DNA of 64,000 nt from Pseudorhizobium xiangyangii (GCF_020531965.1 NZ_JAJAWH010000022.1:1-64000), one strand, 5' to 3'. Positions 6,988 to 15,684 are shown, numbered from the stretch's first letter. The notes: a model not told the origin generated them from the sequence alone. Numbers and translations are program-made.

Positions 6988-7019
6988 AAGCCCGTTTTCG
7001 ATGTGAAGGCGGGTTTTTT
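6988..7019 (+). terminator. Intrinsic terminator, probably bidirectional
   Basis: AAGCCCG (6988-6994) pairs with CGGGTTT (7010-7016, one G-U pair) and is followed by a T-run. It lies 31 bp beyond the stop of the restriction endonuclease gene and could also end that minus-strand transcript. Confidence 0.6.
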
Positions 7020-7049
7020 CATGTCTGGACGCAAGAGGGTGTGTACTTG

Positions 7050-8279
7050 TCAGGCCGCGCGAACGTCTCCGATGAACTCTTCGAGCGTAATCAGATGAGG
7101 GCGCACCGGTTCCGGATAGGCATCGTGAATTCCCGATGGAACTACGAGACGGACGCCTGCCTCGGTCATCTCTCGGAATTGTGCTTCGGACACGCCTTCT
7201 TGGAGCGTCAGGAGATGTTTCGTCGGAATTCGATCCGCCTCGTTTATGATCTGCCTCCACCTGTCCTTGCACGTCGTTTTCGCGGCAAGCATGCGTAGCC
7301 GATGTGCGGGAAACGATGGGTCCTTGTAAGCGGCAAGGTTAGGGAACAGGAAGTCTGGACGCTTGTTCACCTCGATCAGCGGATTGTGAACGAAGGCTTC
7401 TCCCGGTGCGAGGCCTTCCTCCTCCAGGATAGAGGCGGTGTGATACTCCAGAGACTTGCCAGCTCGGGACTTCCGGCTCTGTAATATCGTATTGGCAAGT
7501 CCGAGAAAGCCGTCGATCGAATGGAAACCCTCCTTGATCTTTGGGAGCCAGCTCGCCTCCTCGATGGACTTGAAAATCTCGAATTCGCAAGTTCGCCGAC
7601 GTAGCAATCGGACATCAGGATTCATTCCGGTGGTTGAACGTAGCTCGATCGTCTTTGCAATAATCTCGCGACCTGTCGGGAATGTGATCAACCAGTCAGC
7701 AGGGATCTCGTCTGGCTGTAGCCAGCATGAAGCCCTTGCTGGAGGAACACGGTTGAACAGTTCCGCCTGAGGCTCCGACACACCCGGACGCCAAATGACA
7801 GGAACTTTGGGTTCCACAGGGCCAAGTCGTTCCTCTACAAGGTCCGCCTCAGTGCCTTCACCGCCGCAAACCCAAACATGACATTCGGCTGCTGTCGTCT
7901 CTGTCTCTGGGCGGAATGCGAAAACGGCAAGTGCTCCGGTATTGTCGGGATCCAGAAGTGCGGACTGGGCACCTCCAAAACCAGTCAATCTGGTTTCATT
8001 ACGAGTGCCGCCGTGTAGCTTACCGTTATACCAGACCGCCCTGATCGTTTTCACGTCCGGGTGGGAGTCCACATATAATTCGAAAAAGGTATCTGGCCTT
8101 TCCACCTCCGGTAGGTGGATGCTCGGTAGCACCTCGAACAGGAACGCTTTGGGGATGTAAGGACCAGCTTGGTGCGACCCGTTCGCAAGGGTATCGTTGC
8201 CCGATAGGCGCTTCGCATACCAGACATAACCTGGTCGGCCAAATTCGTTCATCCAGTCCGTCAGATCAGCCAGCGCCAT
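7050..8279 (-). CDS. EcoRII-like type II restriction endonuclease
   Basis: 409 residues, close to the 404 of EcoRII, with that family's two-part layout: an N-terminal effector-binding domain (about 1-170) and a C-terminal PD-(D/E)XK nuclease (about 265-385). Candidate catalytic residues are Glu278 in SLEYH, Asp309 in KRPDF, and Lys334/Lys338 in AAKTTCKDRWRQ. EcoRII cuts before CCWGG and needs two sites. The same target is inferred here because the partner methyltransferase is Dcm-like and a Vsr gene lies between them. The start overlaps the vsr stop by 14 bp, so it is last in a three-gene operon (methylase first), an order that favours host protection. It appears intact. Confidence 0.9.
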   Translation of the reverse strand: MALADLTDWMNEFGRPGYVWYAKRLSGNDTLANGSHQAGPYIPKAFLFEVLPSIHLPEVERPDTFFELYVDSHPDVKTIRAVWYNGKLHGGTRNETRLTGFGGAQSALLDPDNTGALAVFAFRPETETTAAECHVWVCGGEGTEADLVEERLGPVEPKVPVIWRPGVSEPQAELFNRVPPARASCWLQPDEIPADWLITFPTGREIIAKTIELRSTTGMNPDVRLLRRRTCEFEIFKSIEEASWLPKIKEGFHSIDGFLGLANTILQSRKSRAGKSLEYHTASILEEEGLAPGEAFVHNPLIEVNKRPDFLFPNLAAYKDPSFPAHRLRMLAAKTTCKDRWRQIINEADRIPTKHLLTLQEGVSEAQFREMTEAGVRLVVPSGIHDAYPEPVRPHLITLEEFIGDVRAA

Positions 8280-8733
8280 CCTTAACCCCTTCTATTTCCC
8301 CCGTAGGCTCCGTTGATTCGAGCCATTCGCTGATCGTGGCGATGAGGTCGGGAAATGGCAATCGGGTTCTACCTTTGAGGGCACATTCCCAAACGGTGAG
8401 ATATCGCCAGCCCAATATGTGGAGCTCGGCTCGCACACGGATATCGCGCTGCCGATTTCCGTCGATCTTTGCCTGCCAGAATTCCTGACGGGAGGATGGC
8501 ATCCTGAACAGGTGGCAGTCGTGTCCATGCCAGAAGCAACCTTCGACGAAGATCACGGCCTTGCGCTTGGGGAACACCAGATCGGGCTTTCCGGGTAGCC
8601 TTTTGTCATGGATGCGATAGCGCCAACCCAAAGCGAAGAGAGCTTTGCGGATCGCGATCTCGGGCTTCGTGTCCTTGCCCCGGATGCCCGCCATCATGAC
8701 GCTACGCTTCTCGGCGCTGACGATATCGACCAT
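8266..8733 (-). CDS. vsr: Very short patch repair endonuclease Vsr
   Basis: A 155-residue Vsr nuclease, which nicks next to T in T:G mismatches left when 5-methylcytosine deaminates within methylase sites. The catalytic aspartate is Asp51 (GKPDLVF), the same number as in E. coli Vsr. The zinc and His motif GCFWHGHDCHLF (residues 65-76) and the N-terminal MAGIRGKDTKPE stretch are conserved. It starts one base inside the methyltransferase stop (TGATG) and overlaps the restriction gene, so all three are one unit. It protects CCWGG sites from the mutagenic cost of methylation. Confidence 0.95.
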   Translation of the reverse strand: MVDIVSAEKRSVMMAGIRGKDTKPEIAIRKALFALGWRYRIHDKRLPGKPDLVFPKRKAVIFVEGCFWHGHDCHLFRMPSSRQEFWQAKIDGNRQRDIRVRAELHILGWRYLTVWECALKGRTRLPFPDLIATISEWLESTEPTGEIEGVKDGAG

Positions 8734-9974
8734 CAGGCCCGCTTTCTGATGACTTCCTCGTATTCTTGATAGTCAAGGATGTAAGGTTTCATCAGCTCTG
8801 CAACGGCTTTTACTGCTGGAACGGCGACGGAGTTGCCAAACTGGCGATAGGCCTGAGTATCCGAGACGGGAATCCTGAAGTTGCTCTCGCCCGACCCGTC
8901 AAAGCCCATGAGACGGGCACACTCTCGCGGCGTCAGGCGACGGGGATTTCGACCATCGCCTCTTGAGATCAGGATCTCCGAACCATCCTTGTGATACCGC
9001 GCCGACAGCGTGCGGGCGATGCCTTCAGGGGTGAACAGCCCGAAACCGAATCCATTACCCGCTGCTTTATGCTTCTGAGCATAGGCTTGGAGGTAGGCCC
9101 ATAGTTTGTCGGACAGGGTGTATTTATCCGACACGCGACCGATGTTGCCATCGGTGAATGGCTTCTCGGGAGCCTCATCACCGGTTTCTGGATGAAGGAT
9201 CGTCTTAAGTTTCGGTCCCTTCAAAACATCCGGGATCTGAAGATCTTCAAACGAGAAGCCCTGGTTTTCGCGAAATCCGACGATGAAGATGCGCTCACGA
9301 TGCTGCGGCAACCAAGACTTGGCATCGACGATCTTGCATTGGATCGAATAGCCGAGCTGATTTTCGAGAACATCCTTAATGACCGCGAAGGTGCGTCCTT
9401 TATCATGGTTCACGAGGTTTTTTACATTTTCGAGTAAAAACGCCTTTGGTTTCTTCTCCTCGATAATCCGCTGGATGTCGAAGAACAGCGTACCCTGTGT
9501 CTCACAGGCGAACCCGTGCGCACGACCCAGAGCATTCTTTTTCGAGACGCCCGCCAGTGAGAAGGGCTGGCAGGGGAACCCTGCTAAAAGGACATCGTGA
9601 TCAGGCACATCCTCAGCCCTGAGGTCCCGTATGTCATCCCAGATCTCGTGCTCGTCGTCAGGGTAATTCGCACGATAGGTTGTCTGGGAATGTTTGTCCC
9701 ACTCGCAAGTAAACACGCACTTGCCGCCAATCGAGTCGAAGCCGCGACGCAGGCCTCCGATACCCGCAAAGAGATCGATGAAGGTGAAGGAGTGTGTCCC
9801 AGCATCCGCACAGCGTTCGAGACGCAAGGCTTCAAGCTTGTCGATGACGACCTTGCGAGGAACGTTCTCTCCGGACTCCCATCGGTAAACCTGGCGCTCG
9901 TTGTAGCCCAACAGCTTTGCGGCATCGGGTACGCTTAGACCAGCTTTCTGACGGAGGATGGAAAAATCAGACAT
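8733..9974 (-). CDS. Dcm/M.EcoRII-like DNA cytosine-5 methyltransferase with N-terminal HTH
   Basis: A 413-residue C5-cytosine methyltransferase that protects the host from the adjacent EcoRII-like nuclease. The first 50 residues are an XRE-type helix-turn-helix ([20 protein letters not shown]), likely used for autorepression as in M.EcoRII. Motif I is [10 protein letters not shown] (about 65-74), the catalytic Cys135 is in [11 protein letters not shown], motif VI is LLENVKNL, motif VIII is QHRERIF, and motif X is GNSVAVPAV near the C-terminus. The segment [14 protein letters not shown] is typical of the Dcm branch, which modifies CCWGG. It is first in the operon and divergent from a second methyltransferase. 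Confidence 0.92.
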   Translation of the reverse strand: MSDFSILRQKAGLSVPDAAKLLGYNERQVYRWESGENVPRKVVIDKLEALRLERCADAGTHSFTFIDLFAGIGGLRRGFDSIGGKCVFTCEWDKHSQTTYRANYPDDEHEIWDDIRDLRAEDVPDHDVLLAGFPCQPFSLAGVSKKNALGRAHGFACETQGTLFFDIQRIIEEKKPKAFLLENVKNLVNHDKGRTFAVIKDVLENQLGYSIQCKIVDAKSWLPQHRERIFIVGFRENQGFSFEDLQIPDVLKGPKLKTILHPETGDEAPEKPFTDGNIGRVSDKYTLSDKLWAYLQAYAQKHKAAGNGFGFGLFTPEGIARTLSARYHKDGSEILISRGDGRNPRRLTPRECARLMGFDGSGESNFRIPVSDTQAYRQFGNSVAVPAVKAVAELMKPYILDYQEYEEVIRKRA

Positions 9975-10152
9975 GAATCACCTCGTATTGATCTGGGAAT
10001 CTTTCTGACATCCCGGCAAGAATCTATCCATAGAACATAAAGGGAACATTAACAAGTTTGTTATGGGATCGCAGGAAGCGGTCAGTCACGCATTGCCAAT
10101 TCTGCCATTCCCTTCTTTGCGATTTGGTAGGACCCCACGCTTCATATCCCCG

Positions 10153-10170
10153 TCACGTAAAATTACGTGA
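10153..10170. promoter_or_regulatory. Perfect inverted repeat upstream of the second methyltransferase
   Basis: TCACGTAA-AA-TTACGTGA, an 8-2-8 perfect dyad in the divergent 213-bp gap between the two methyltransferase genes. It overlaps the most upstream possible GTG start, so it is more likely an operator in the 5' UTR than coding DNA. The N-terminal HTH of the neighbouring methyltransferase is one candidate ligand. Confidence 0.6.
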
Positions 10171-10187
10171 CGTTGGTGGTCGGTGTT

Positions 10188-11543
10188 GTGCGAGTAGTTG
10201 AACTATTTTCGGGAGCAGGAGGAATGTCCCTCGGGCTCCAACAGGCGGGTTTTGAGATATTGCGAGCCTATGACGCATGGCCAGTCGCGGTTGAGAACTA
10301 CAATCGAAATATTGGCAATCATGCTGTGATCGCGGATTTGAAGGATCTGCTGTCGATTGTCCCGGAAATTTTGAGCCTTACCCCTGATTTGATATGCGGT
10401 GGCCCACCCTGTCAGGATTATTCCAGCGCAGGGAACCGCAAGGAAGCCGATAATGCGCGTCTGACAATGGCGTTTGCCATGATAGTCTCGATCGTCAAGC
10501 CGCAATGGTTCATGATGGAGAATGTAATAGGCTGCGCGAAGTCCGCGACATGGCGCGAAGCGCGGATGTTATTGAAGCGAGCGGGGTATGGGTTCACCGA
10601 AAGTAGGATTAATGCGAGCCATTACGGGGTTCCTCAATCGCGACGGCGTCTATTTGTCATCGGCAGGATCGGCGAGCGCGACGACTTCCTCGCCTCCTCG
10701 ATCGCGGCGGCAGCGCAACCCAGCATGACGCTCCGAGATCTGTTCGGGGTAGTTACGCCAGCCGCAATCTATTTCCCCGCGACCTCCGAGGCGCGGCGCT
10801 CGATATGGGGGCCAGACGAGCCAGCTCCGACAATTCGCGAGCGGTCCATCAGACCAATTCCCGCGTCATACCAGCCTCATCCCGATGACTCGGCGCTGAT
10901 CCTGAATGGGTTCGTCTACTCGCGCCCTTTTCGGGCAGGCCGAGGAGTTCGCTCCATCGATGAACCTTTTCCGACAGTGACGCGGACGGTATGGGAGCGA
11001 CCGACCTCCCGCTATCTGTCTTCACCCCATCCTGACGATCCTGTAGCGGCGGCCGAAACAGCCGTTCTAAAGGTCCATCAGATTTCTCGAATTCAGGGGT
11101 TCCCGGCCTCGTGGGAATGGCGAGCCAGCGCTAAGCAGGATATCTTGCAGATGATTGCGAATGCCGTGCCCGCGCCCGTTGCTACCGCGCTCGGTCGCGT
11201 CATCCTTGACCGCGAATCCGGTAAAACTACCCCTGAGATTGCGGGCGGTTTCCTGCAATGGCTGGTGAAGCGTGGACGCTCAAAGGCATCCGCCCGCAAT
11301 GTGAAGGCATCCGCTGGTCGAGCACGTCGAATCCTCGGCGGAAGAACATTCGACAATCTGGCGCTGGAAATCGCCACCCTCGAAAGCCATCAGGAGTTTC
11401 ACGAAATGAGGAAGCCGACGCAATCCGATCTTCGTCAGGCATTGCGGATCCTAGCCGAGTATCAGACCAGCAGCGGTCGGCTTCAAAAGAAGCCACAACA
11501 GGCCACCGCGCAGCCGCTTATCGGACTTGCAGACGCGGCTTGA
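10188..11543 (+). CDS. Second DNA cytosine-5 methyltransferase, with C-terminal extension
   Basis: A C5-cytosine methyltransferase of about 451 residues, not closely similar to the Dcm-like enzyme next door. Motif I is ELFSGAGGMSLGLQQAGF at the very N-terminus, the catalytic Cys is in GGPPCQDYS, motif VI is MMENV, motif VIII is GVPQSRRRLFV, and the recognition region is at residues 195-300. IQGFP and NAVPAPVA close the fold. A further 100 basic residues follow (KRGRSKASARN onwards), ending in a Gln/Lys-rich helix. Upstream GTG/TTG codons at 10167-10176 fall in a palindrome, so GTG 10188 is chosen. No cognate nuclease is visible, so it is probably an orphan or regulatory methylase. Its specificity is unknown. 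Confidence 0.88.
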   Translation: MRVVELFSGAGGMSLGLQQAGFEILRAYDAWPVAVENYNRNIGNHAVIADLKDLLSIVPEILSLTPDLICGGPPCQDYSSAGNRKEADNARLTMAFAMIVSIVKPQWFMMENVIGCAKSATWREARMLLKRAGYGFTESRINASHYGVPQSRRRLFVIGRIGERDDFLASSIAAAAQPSMTLRDLFGVVTPAAIYFPATSEARRSIWGPDEPAPTIRERSIRPIPASYQPHPDDSALILNGFVYSRPFRAGRGVRSIDEPFPTVTRTVWERPTSRYLSSPHPDDPVAAAETAVLKVHQISRIQGFPASWEWRASAKQDILQMIANAVPAPVATALGRVILDRESGKTTPEIAGGFLQWLVKRGRSKASARNVKASAGRARRILGGRTFDNLALEIATLESHQEFHEMRKPTQSDLRQALRILAEYQTSSGRLQKKPQQATAQPLIGLADAA

Positions 11544-11959
11544 TGACTCCGGATGTCCGCCTTGTTTGTACCCACGGGAAAAACGGCCCTTCCAAGAGGC
11601 AATGCAGCATATCGGAGAAGTCATGCATAGCGGCGACCGAAGGGCGGACTTCGGGAATTCGCGACTCAGAGACCGCGTTATTGTGGTTGCCGTAGGAGCC
11701 TTGAAAAGGCGGGACCGACAGCCCCCGGCGAGGAGCCTGTTGAGAAGAAAAAGGGCTTCCCGTGGGTGACACCGAAAGGTGTCAAACTCAATTTATTCTG
11801 AGTCGTGATGAGTCGTAGGCGACTTAAAACACCTGATTTCAAGGGATTCCAGGCGCGAAGGGACACAGAAGGATGGTCCCGCGATGGTCCCAGGCAATTT
11901 CTGAAGCATGGGGATGAAATGAGGGGATGCTAAAAGCACAAGGAAATCAGGCAGTTAAA
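11544..11959. other. Island/core junction without an intact gene
   Basis: 416 bp between the second methyltransferase and tRNA-Arg. It holds a TGACACC-GAAA-GGTGTCA stem-loop (11767-11784) and only short overlapping frames. One plus frame ends FPWVTPKGVKLNLF-stop across that stem-loop and may be a gene remnant. No integrase was recognised. The sequence beside the tRNA 3' end (about 11920-11959) is where a site-specific junction would be expected. Confidence 0.5.
11767..11784. terminator. GAAA-tetraloop hairpin
   Basis: A perfect 7-bp stem TGACACC/GGTGTCA closed by a GAAA loop, 224 bp after the second methyltransferase gene. No strong T-run follows, so it may be an inefficient terminator or a leftover RNA element. 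Confidence 0.35.
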
Positions 11960-12036
11960 TGGTGATCCCGACGCGATTCGAACGCGTGACCCCCAGATTA
12001 GGAATCTGGTGCTCTATCCTGCTGAGCTACGGGACC
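11960..12036 (-). tRNA. tRNA-Arg(CCT)
   Basis: The 77-nt minus-strand sequence folds as a tRNA. The acceptor stem is GGTCCCG/CGGGATC with one G-T pair, the discriminator is A, and the 3' CCA is encoded. The anticodon stem CCAGA/TCTGG encloses CCT, which reads AGG. The T-loop GTTCGAATC and D-loop are canonical. Its 3' end faces the accessory island, the usual orientation for an integration target. Confidence 0.95.
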
Positions 12037-12112
12037 ACTAACTGCATCCATACAAAAGCCGCCCGCCGAAGCCAAGTCCTTTCCTTGGCAAGCGGGGCAA
12101 CGTTTGTTGGTA

Positions 12113-13276
12113 CTATTCCCCCAGTCGTTGCTCGGCCAGCTGCACCCAATAGGAGATGCCGTAGGCTAGCGCTTCGTCGCTGAAGTCATAGGCCGGGTTG
12201 TGCAGTGGCGCACTGTCGCCATTGCCGATGAAGATGAATGCGCCCGGCCTGCTTTTCAGCATGTAGGCAAAATCCTCTCCCGCCATAGACGGATCGACAT
12301 CGATGTCCACGTTTGTCGGTCCCACGATGTCGGTAGCGGCGGTGATGGAATGCTGCGTCTCACGGTCATGGTTGACGGTAACGGGGCAATTGCGCTCGTA
12401 CTCGATTTCCGCCGTTGCACCATGGGCGAGGGTGACACCCTCGACAATCTGCCGGATACGGCTTTCGGCGAGGTCGCGGACCTCCTCGTTGAGGCTGCGA
12501 ACTGTGCCGCCCAGCATGGCGCTGTCGGGAATGATGTTGTGTGTCGTGCCTGCGTCGAAGCGCGTGACGGATACGACCACGGAGCAGAGCGGGTCGGCAT
12601 TGCGTGCGGCGATCGTCTGGAGGCTGCCGACGAGCTGCGAACCGATCAGGATCGGATCCACCGTGCGGTGAGGCTGCGCGGCATGTCCGCCCCGTCCTCT
12701 GACTGTGATGGTGAACTTGTCGGGCGCGGCCATGATGCCGCCGCGGCGGATTGCAAACGCTCCGACCGGGATGCCCGGCATGTTGTGCATGCCGTAGACC
12801 TCGTCGATGCGGAAGCGATCCATCAGCCCATCCTCGATCATGGCCAATGCGCCTGCACCGCCTTCCTCGGCCGGCTGGAAGATGACGGCAACCGTGCCGT
12901 TGAAGTTGCGGGTCTCGGCAAGATGCTTTGCCGCGCCGAGAAGCATGGACGTGTGACCGTCGTGGCCGCAGGCATGCATGCGGCCTGGTATCGTTGATGC
13001 CCAGGGTTTCTCCGTCATCTCCTCCAGCGGCAAGGCGTCCATGTCCGCACGAAGTCCGATCGTACGCCCGCCGGGACCTCGGCCATGGATGATGCCGACC
13101 ACGCCCGTGCGACCGATGCAGGTCGCGATCTCATCGACGCCGAATGCGCGCAGCTTGTCTTCGACGAATGCCGCGGTGTTCTGGACCTCGTAAAGAATTT
13201 CGGGATTTTGATGAAGATATCTGCGCCACGCGGTCGCTTCGGCCTGAAGCTCGGCGGCTCGGTTTATGATTGGCAT
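12113..13276 (-). CDS. M20 family amidohydrolase (hippurate hydrolase-like)
   Basis: A 387-residue metallo-amidohydrolase of the HipO/IAA-amino-acid hydrolase branch, which hydrolyses N-acyl amino acids in the cytosol. Metal-binding motifs visible are GLRADMDALPLEE (about 75-87), HACGHDGHTSMLLGAAKHL (about 100-118), FQPAEEGGAGA (about 133-143) and a late Met-Ala-Gly-Glu-Asp-Phe-Ala. The dimerisation insert starts around GRGGHAAQPH. The ATG at 13276 follows AGGGGAACGA. The longer upstream frame has no ribosome site and crosses the divergent promoter. The physiological substrate cannot be told. It is the first core gene after the island. Confidence 0.88.
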   Translation of the reverse strand: MPIINRAAELQAEATAWRRYLHQNPEILYEVQNTAAFVEDKLRAFGVDEIATCIGRTGVVGIIHGRGPGGRTIGLRADMDALPLEEMTEKPWASTIPGRMHACGHDGHTSMLLGAAKHLAETRNFNGTVAVIFQPAEEGGAGALAMIEDGLMDRFRIDEVYGMHNMPGIPVGAFAIRRGGIMAAPDKFTITVRGRGGHAAQPHRTVDPILIGSQLVGSLQTIAARNADPLCSVVVSVTRFDAGTTHNIIPDSAMLGGTVRSLNEEVRDLAESRIRQIVEGVTLAHGATAEIEYERNCPVTVNHDRETQHSITAATDIVGPTNVDIDVDPSMAGEDFAYMLKSRPGAFIFIGNGDSAPLHNPAYDFSDEALAYGISYWVQLAEQRLGE

Positions 13277-13429
13277 TCGTTCCCCTGGAGCTTGTGTCCA
13301 CGCAATCGTGAATCTTCCTCCCCCGCCATATTGCCCCCTGCGATTGACGCAATCAACGTTCTTTGCCATTGCTTGGCCATATAGGCCTACTATGGCCACG
13401 CTCGTTTCCAGAACAACGAGGAACCCGCC

Positions 13430-14527
13430 TTGCTGAACGTCCGCTCCATGATGCCGCGCTCTACACGACTGATTGCGTCTTTTGCGGCCGCCGCCGTCTT
13501 CATCTCGGCGAACAGCGCGCTTGCAAATCCGCAGATGGTGGTTGACGTCCGCACCGGCCGTGTCATTGCGCATCAGGACGCCTTCCGGAAATGGTATCCC
13601 GCGTCACTCACGAAGCTGATGACCGCCTATGTGACCTTCAAGGCGATGAAGGCCGGAAGGCTGGGGCTGGACACGCCGGTGACCATGAGCAAGAAGGCTG
13701 CCGATCAGCCGGCCAGCAAGATGTATTTCAAGCCCGGCTCGAAGCTGACGATGGACAGCGCACTCAAGTTGCTGCTTGTGAAGTCTGCCAATGACGTTGC
13801 GGTTGCCATCGCGGAAACCGTCGGTGGCTCGCTCGACGAGTTCATCGTCATGATGAATGCGGAAGCGGGGCGCCTCGGGATGGGATCCACGCGGTTCATC
13901 AATCCTCATGGCCTTCCGGGCAAGGGGCAGTACACCACAGCGCGCGACCTGGCCGTCCTGGCGCTTCACTTGAAGCGCGAGTTTCCTGAATATGCCGGCT
14001 ACTTCTCGCTTGAGGGCGTCAGCACCGGCAAGAAGAACTATGGGAACTTCAACATGCTCGTCGGCCGGTTCGACGGTGCCGACGGCATGAAGACCGGCTT
14101 CATTTGCGCCTCTGGCTTCAATCAGGTGTCCTCGGCCACGCGCGGCGGCCGCACTGTCGTCTCTATCGTACTCGGTTCCGACAGCCTTGCAGGGCGTGCG
14201 GATGATTCTGCCGACCTCCTGCAACAGGGATTGCGTGCTCCGCTGGGGCAGGGCGTTCCGCTGGGCTCATTGGCGCCCTATGGCGATACGGCCACGCTGA
14301 ATGATATCAGCGCGGAAATCTGCAACCCGAAGGCCGCCAAGGTGCGTAGCGAAGGGCGTGACGATGCCGGTCGCATGATCGTGAAGTCGCCCTATATCAA
14401 GGAACGGAGCCGGCCGCCGGAATACAGCTTCGCTGGTCTCATTCCGGGCTCGGAGGCCGTTGCTGCCAAGACCGGAAAGAACGAGATCGCCAACGTTCCG
14501 ATCCCGCTTCCGCGCCCAACTTTCTAG
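13430..14527 (+). CDS. D-alanyl-D-alanine carboxypeptidase (penicillin-binding protein)
   Basis: A 365-residue DacC/PBP5-type carboxypeptidase that trims the terminal D-Ala from periplasmic peptidoglycan stem peptides. A signal peptide (to about Ala32) precedes the serine-peptidase fold. Ser59-Leu-Thr-Lys62 is the SxxK nucleophile motif, SAN (about 117-119) is the SxN motif, and DGMKTGF holds the KTG motif. The C-terminal region ends PIPLPRPTF without an obvious anchor helix. The TTG start at 13430 is used because GAGGAA lies 6 nt before it and the next ATG (13448) has no ribosome site. It is 11 bp from the CobW-type gene. Confidence 0.9.
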   Translation: MLNVRSMMPRSTRLIASFAAAAVFISANSALANPQMVVDVRTGRVIAHQDAFRKWYPASLTKLMTAYVTFKAMKAGRLGLDTPVTMSKKAADQPASKMYFKPGSKLTMDSALKLLLVKSANDVAVAIAETVGGSLDEFIVMMNAEAGRLGMGSTRFINPHGLPGKGQYTTARDLAVLALHLKREFPEYAGYFSLEGVSTGKKNYGNFNMLVGRFDGADGMKTGFICASGFNQVSSATRGGRTVVSIVLGSDSLAGRADDSADLLQQGLRAPLGQGVPLGSLAPYGDTATLNDISAEICNPKAAKVRSEGRDDAGRMIVKSPYIKERSRPPEYSFAGLIPGSEAVAAKTGKNEIANVPIPLPRPTF

Positions 14528-14538
14528 TCCGGTCACTG

Positions 14539-15684
14539 ATGTCTACATCCGTCAATCGCATTCCAGTTTCGATCCTCACGGGCTTTCTCGGCGCGGGAAA
14601 ATCGACGCTTCTCAACCGGATACTCCAGGATCCCGCAACCACTGACACCGCCGTCATCATCAATGAATTTGGCGAGGTGGGCATAGACAATCTGCTGGTG
14701 GAATCGTCAGGCGATACGCTGGTTCAGCTTGCCAACGGCTGCCTGTGCTGCACGGTGCGCGGTGAGCTGGTCGATACGCTGGCGACGATGATGGACAACA
14801 TCCAGACAGGTCGGTTGAAGCCGGTGCGGCGCGTGGTCATCGAAACGACGGGATTGGCGGACCCGACCCCGGTCATGCAGTCCGTCATGGGGCATCCCGT
14901 CATTGCGCAGAACTTCGAACTCGACGGTGTCATCACGCTGGTCGATGCGGTCAACGGTCTTTCGACGCTGGAACGCCATAAGGAGGCGGTCAAGCAGGTT
15001 GCCGTCGCAGATCGACTTATTGTCTCGAAAGCGACGATGGCAGATGCTGCTCAGGTGGAGGCGCTTCAAGCGCGGCTTGCAGAACTGAATCCGCGAGCGC
15101 CGAGGCTGGATGGCGATGCCCCGGAGGCGGGTACTGCGTCAATCCTCGTGAACGGGATCTATGATCCGGCGACGAAAATCGCCGATGTCGATCGTTGGCT
15201 GCGGGACGAAATCTCGGGCGCTGCGCATGCGCATCATCATGGCCATCACCACCATGATCATCACGAGGGCCACGATCATCACCACCAGCACGACGTCAAC
15301 CGTCACGGCGACGATATCAGGTCGTTCTCGATCATTCACGACAAGCCGATCGATCCGATAGCGATCGAGATGTTCGTCGATCTGCTTCGCTCGGCGCATG
15401 GCGAGAAGCTGCTGCGGATGAAGGCGGTGGTGGCGCTGTCAGACAACCCGGAGCGTCCGCTGGTCCTGCACGGAGTGCAGAACATCTTCCACCCGCCGCA
15501 TCGCTTGAAGGCCTGGCCTGCCGGATCGGATCGGCGCACCCGCATGGTGCTGATCACGCAGGGCCTGCCAGAGGCATTCGTGTCCGATCTCTTTGCCGCT
15601 TTTACCGGACAGCCACGGATCGACAGACCGGACCGCGCCGCGTTGGAAGACAATCCGCTCGCCGTTCCGGGCTTCCGGATGTGA
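14539..15684 (+). CDS. CobW/COG0523-family GTPase with His-rich metal-binding tract
   Basis: A 381-residue G3E-family metallochaperone GTPase. The Walker A motif is GFLGAGKSTLLN (about residues 15-26), the family CxCC motif is NGCLCCTVRG, Walker B is ETTGLADP, and a SKAT stretch lies at about 166-169 in the usual (N/T)KxD region. A histidine-rich linker at about 229-252 has more than a dozen His (about 15225-15290), then the C-terminal CobW domain. Such His tracts are typical of zinc-delivery members rather than cobalamin-specific CobW. It may share a transcript with the carboxypeptidase. No zinc-uptake regulator site could be identified by eye. Confidence 0.88.
   Translation: MSTSVNRIPVSILTGFLGAGKSTLLNRILQDPATTDTAVIINEFGEVGIDNLLVESSGDTLVQLANGCLCCTVRGELVDTLATMMDNIQTGRLKPVRRVVIETTGLADPTPVMQSVMGHPVIAQNFELDGVITLVDAVNGLSTLERHKEAVKQVAVADRLIVSKATMADAAQVEALQARLAELNPRAPRLDGDAPEAGTASILVNGIYDPATKIADVDRWLRDEISGAAHAHHHGHHHHDHHEGHDHHHQHDVNRHGDDIRSFSIIHDKPIDPIAIEMFVDLLRSAHGEKLLRMKAVVALSDNPERPLVLHGVQNIFHPPHRLKAWPAGSDRRTRMVLITQGLPEAFVSDLFAAFTGQPRIDRPDRAALEDNPLAVPGFRM

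Larger units (their letters stand above)
6667..7049. other. Gene-free structured intergenic region
   Basis: 383 bp without a convincing gene. It contains an AT-rich dyad ATGTA-TCT-TACAT (6768-6780), a long stem-loop at 6798-6842, a GC-rich block at 6840-6880, and an intrinsic terminator at 6988-7019 that reads on the plus strand although no plus-strand gene precedes it. A small plus-strand RNA is possible. Confidence 0.5.

Noticed and set aside
11518-11772. Short open frames in the island/core gap
   Set aside because: Overlap in several frames, no motif; only possible remnants.
15225-15290. CAT/CAC-rich tract as simple-sequence DNA repeat
   Set aside because: It encodes the His-rich linker of the CobW-type GTPase.
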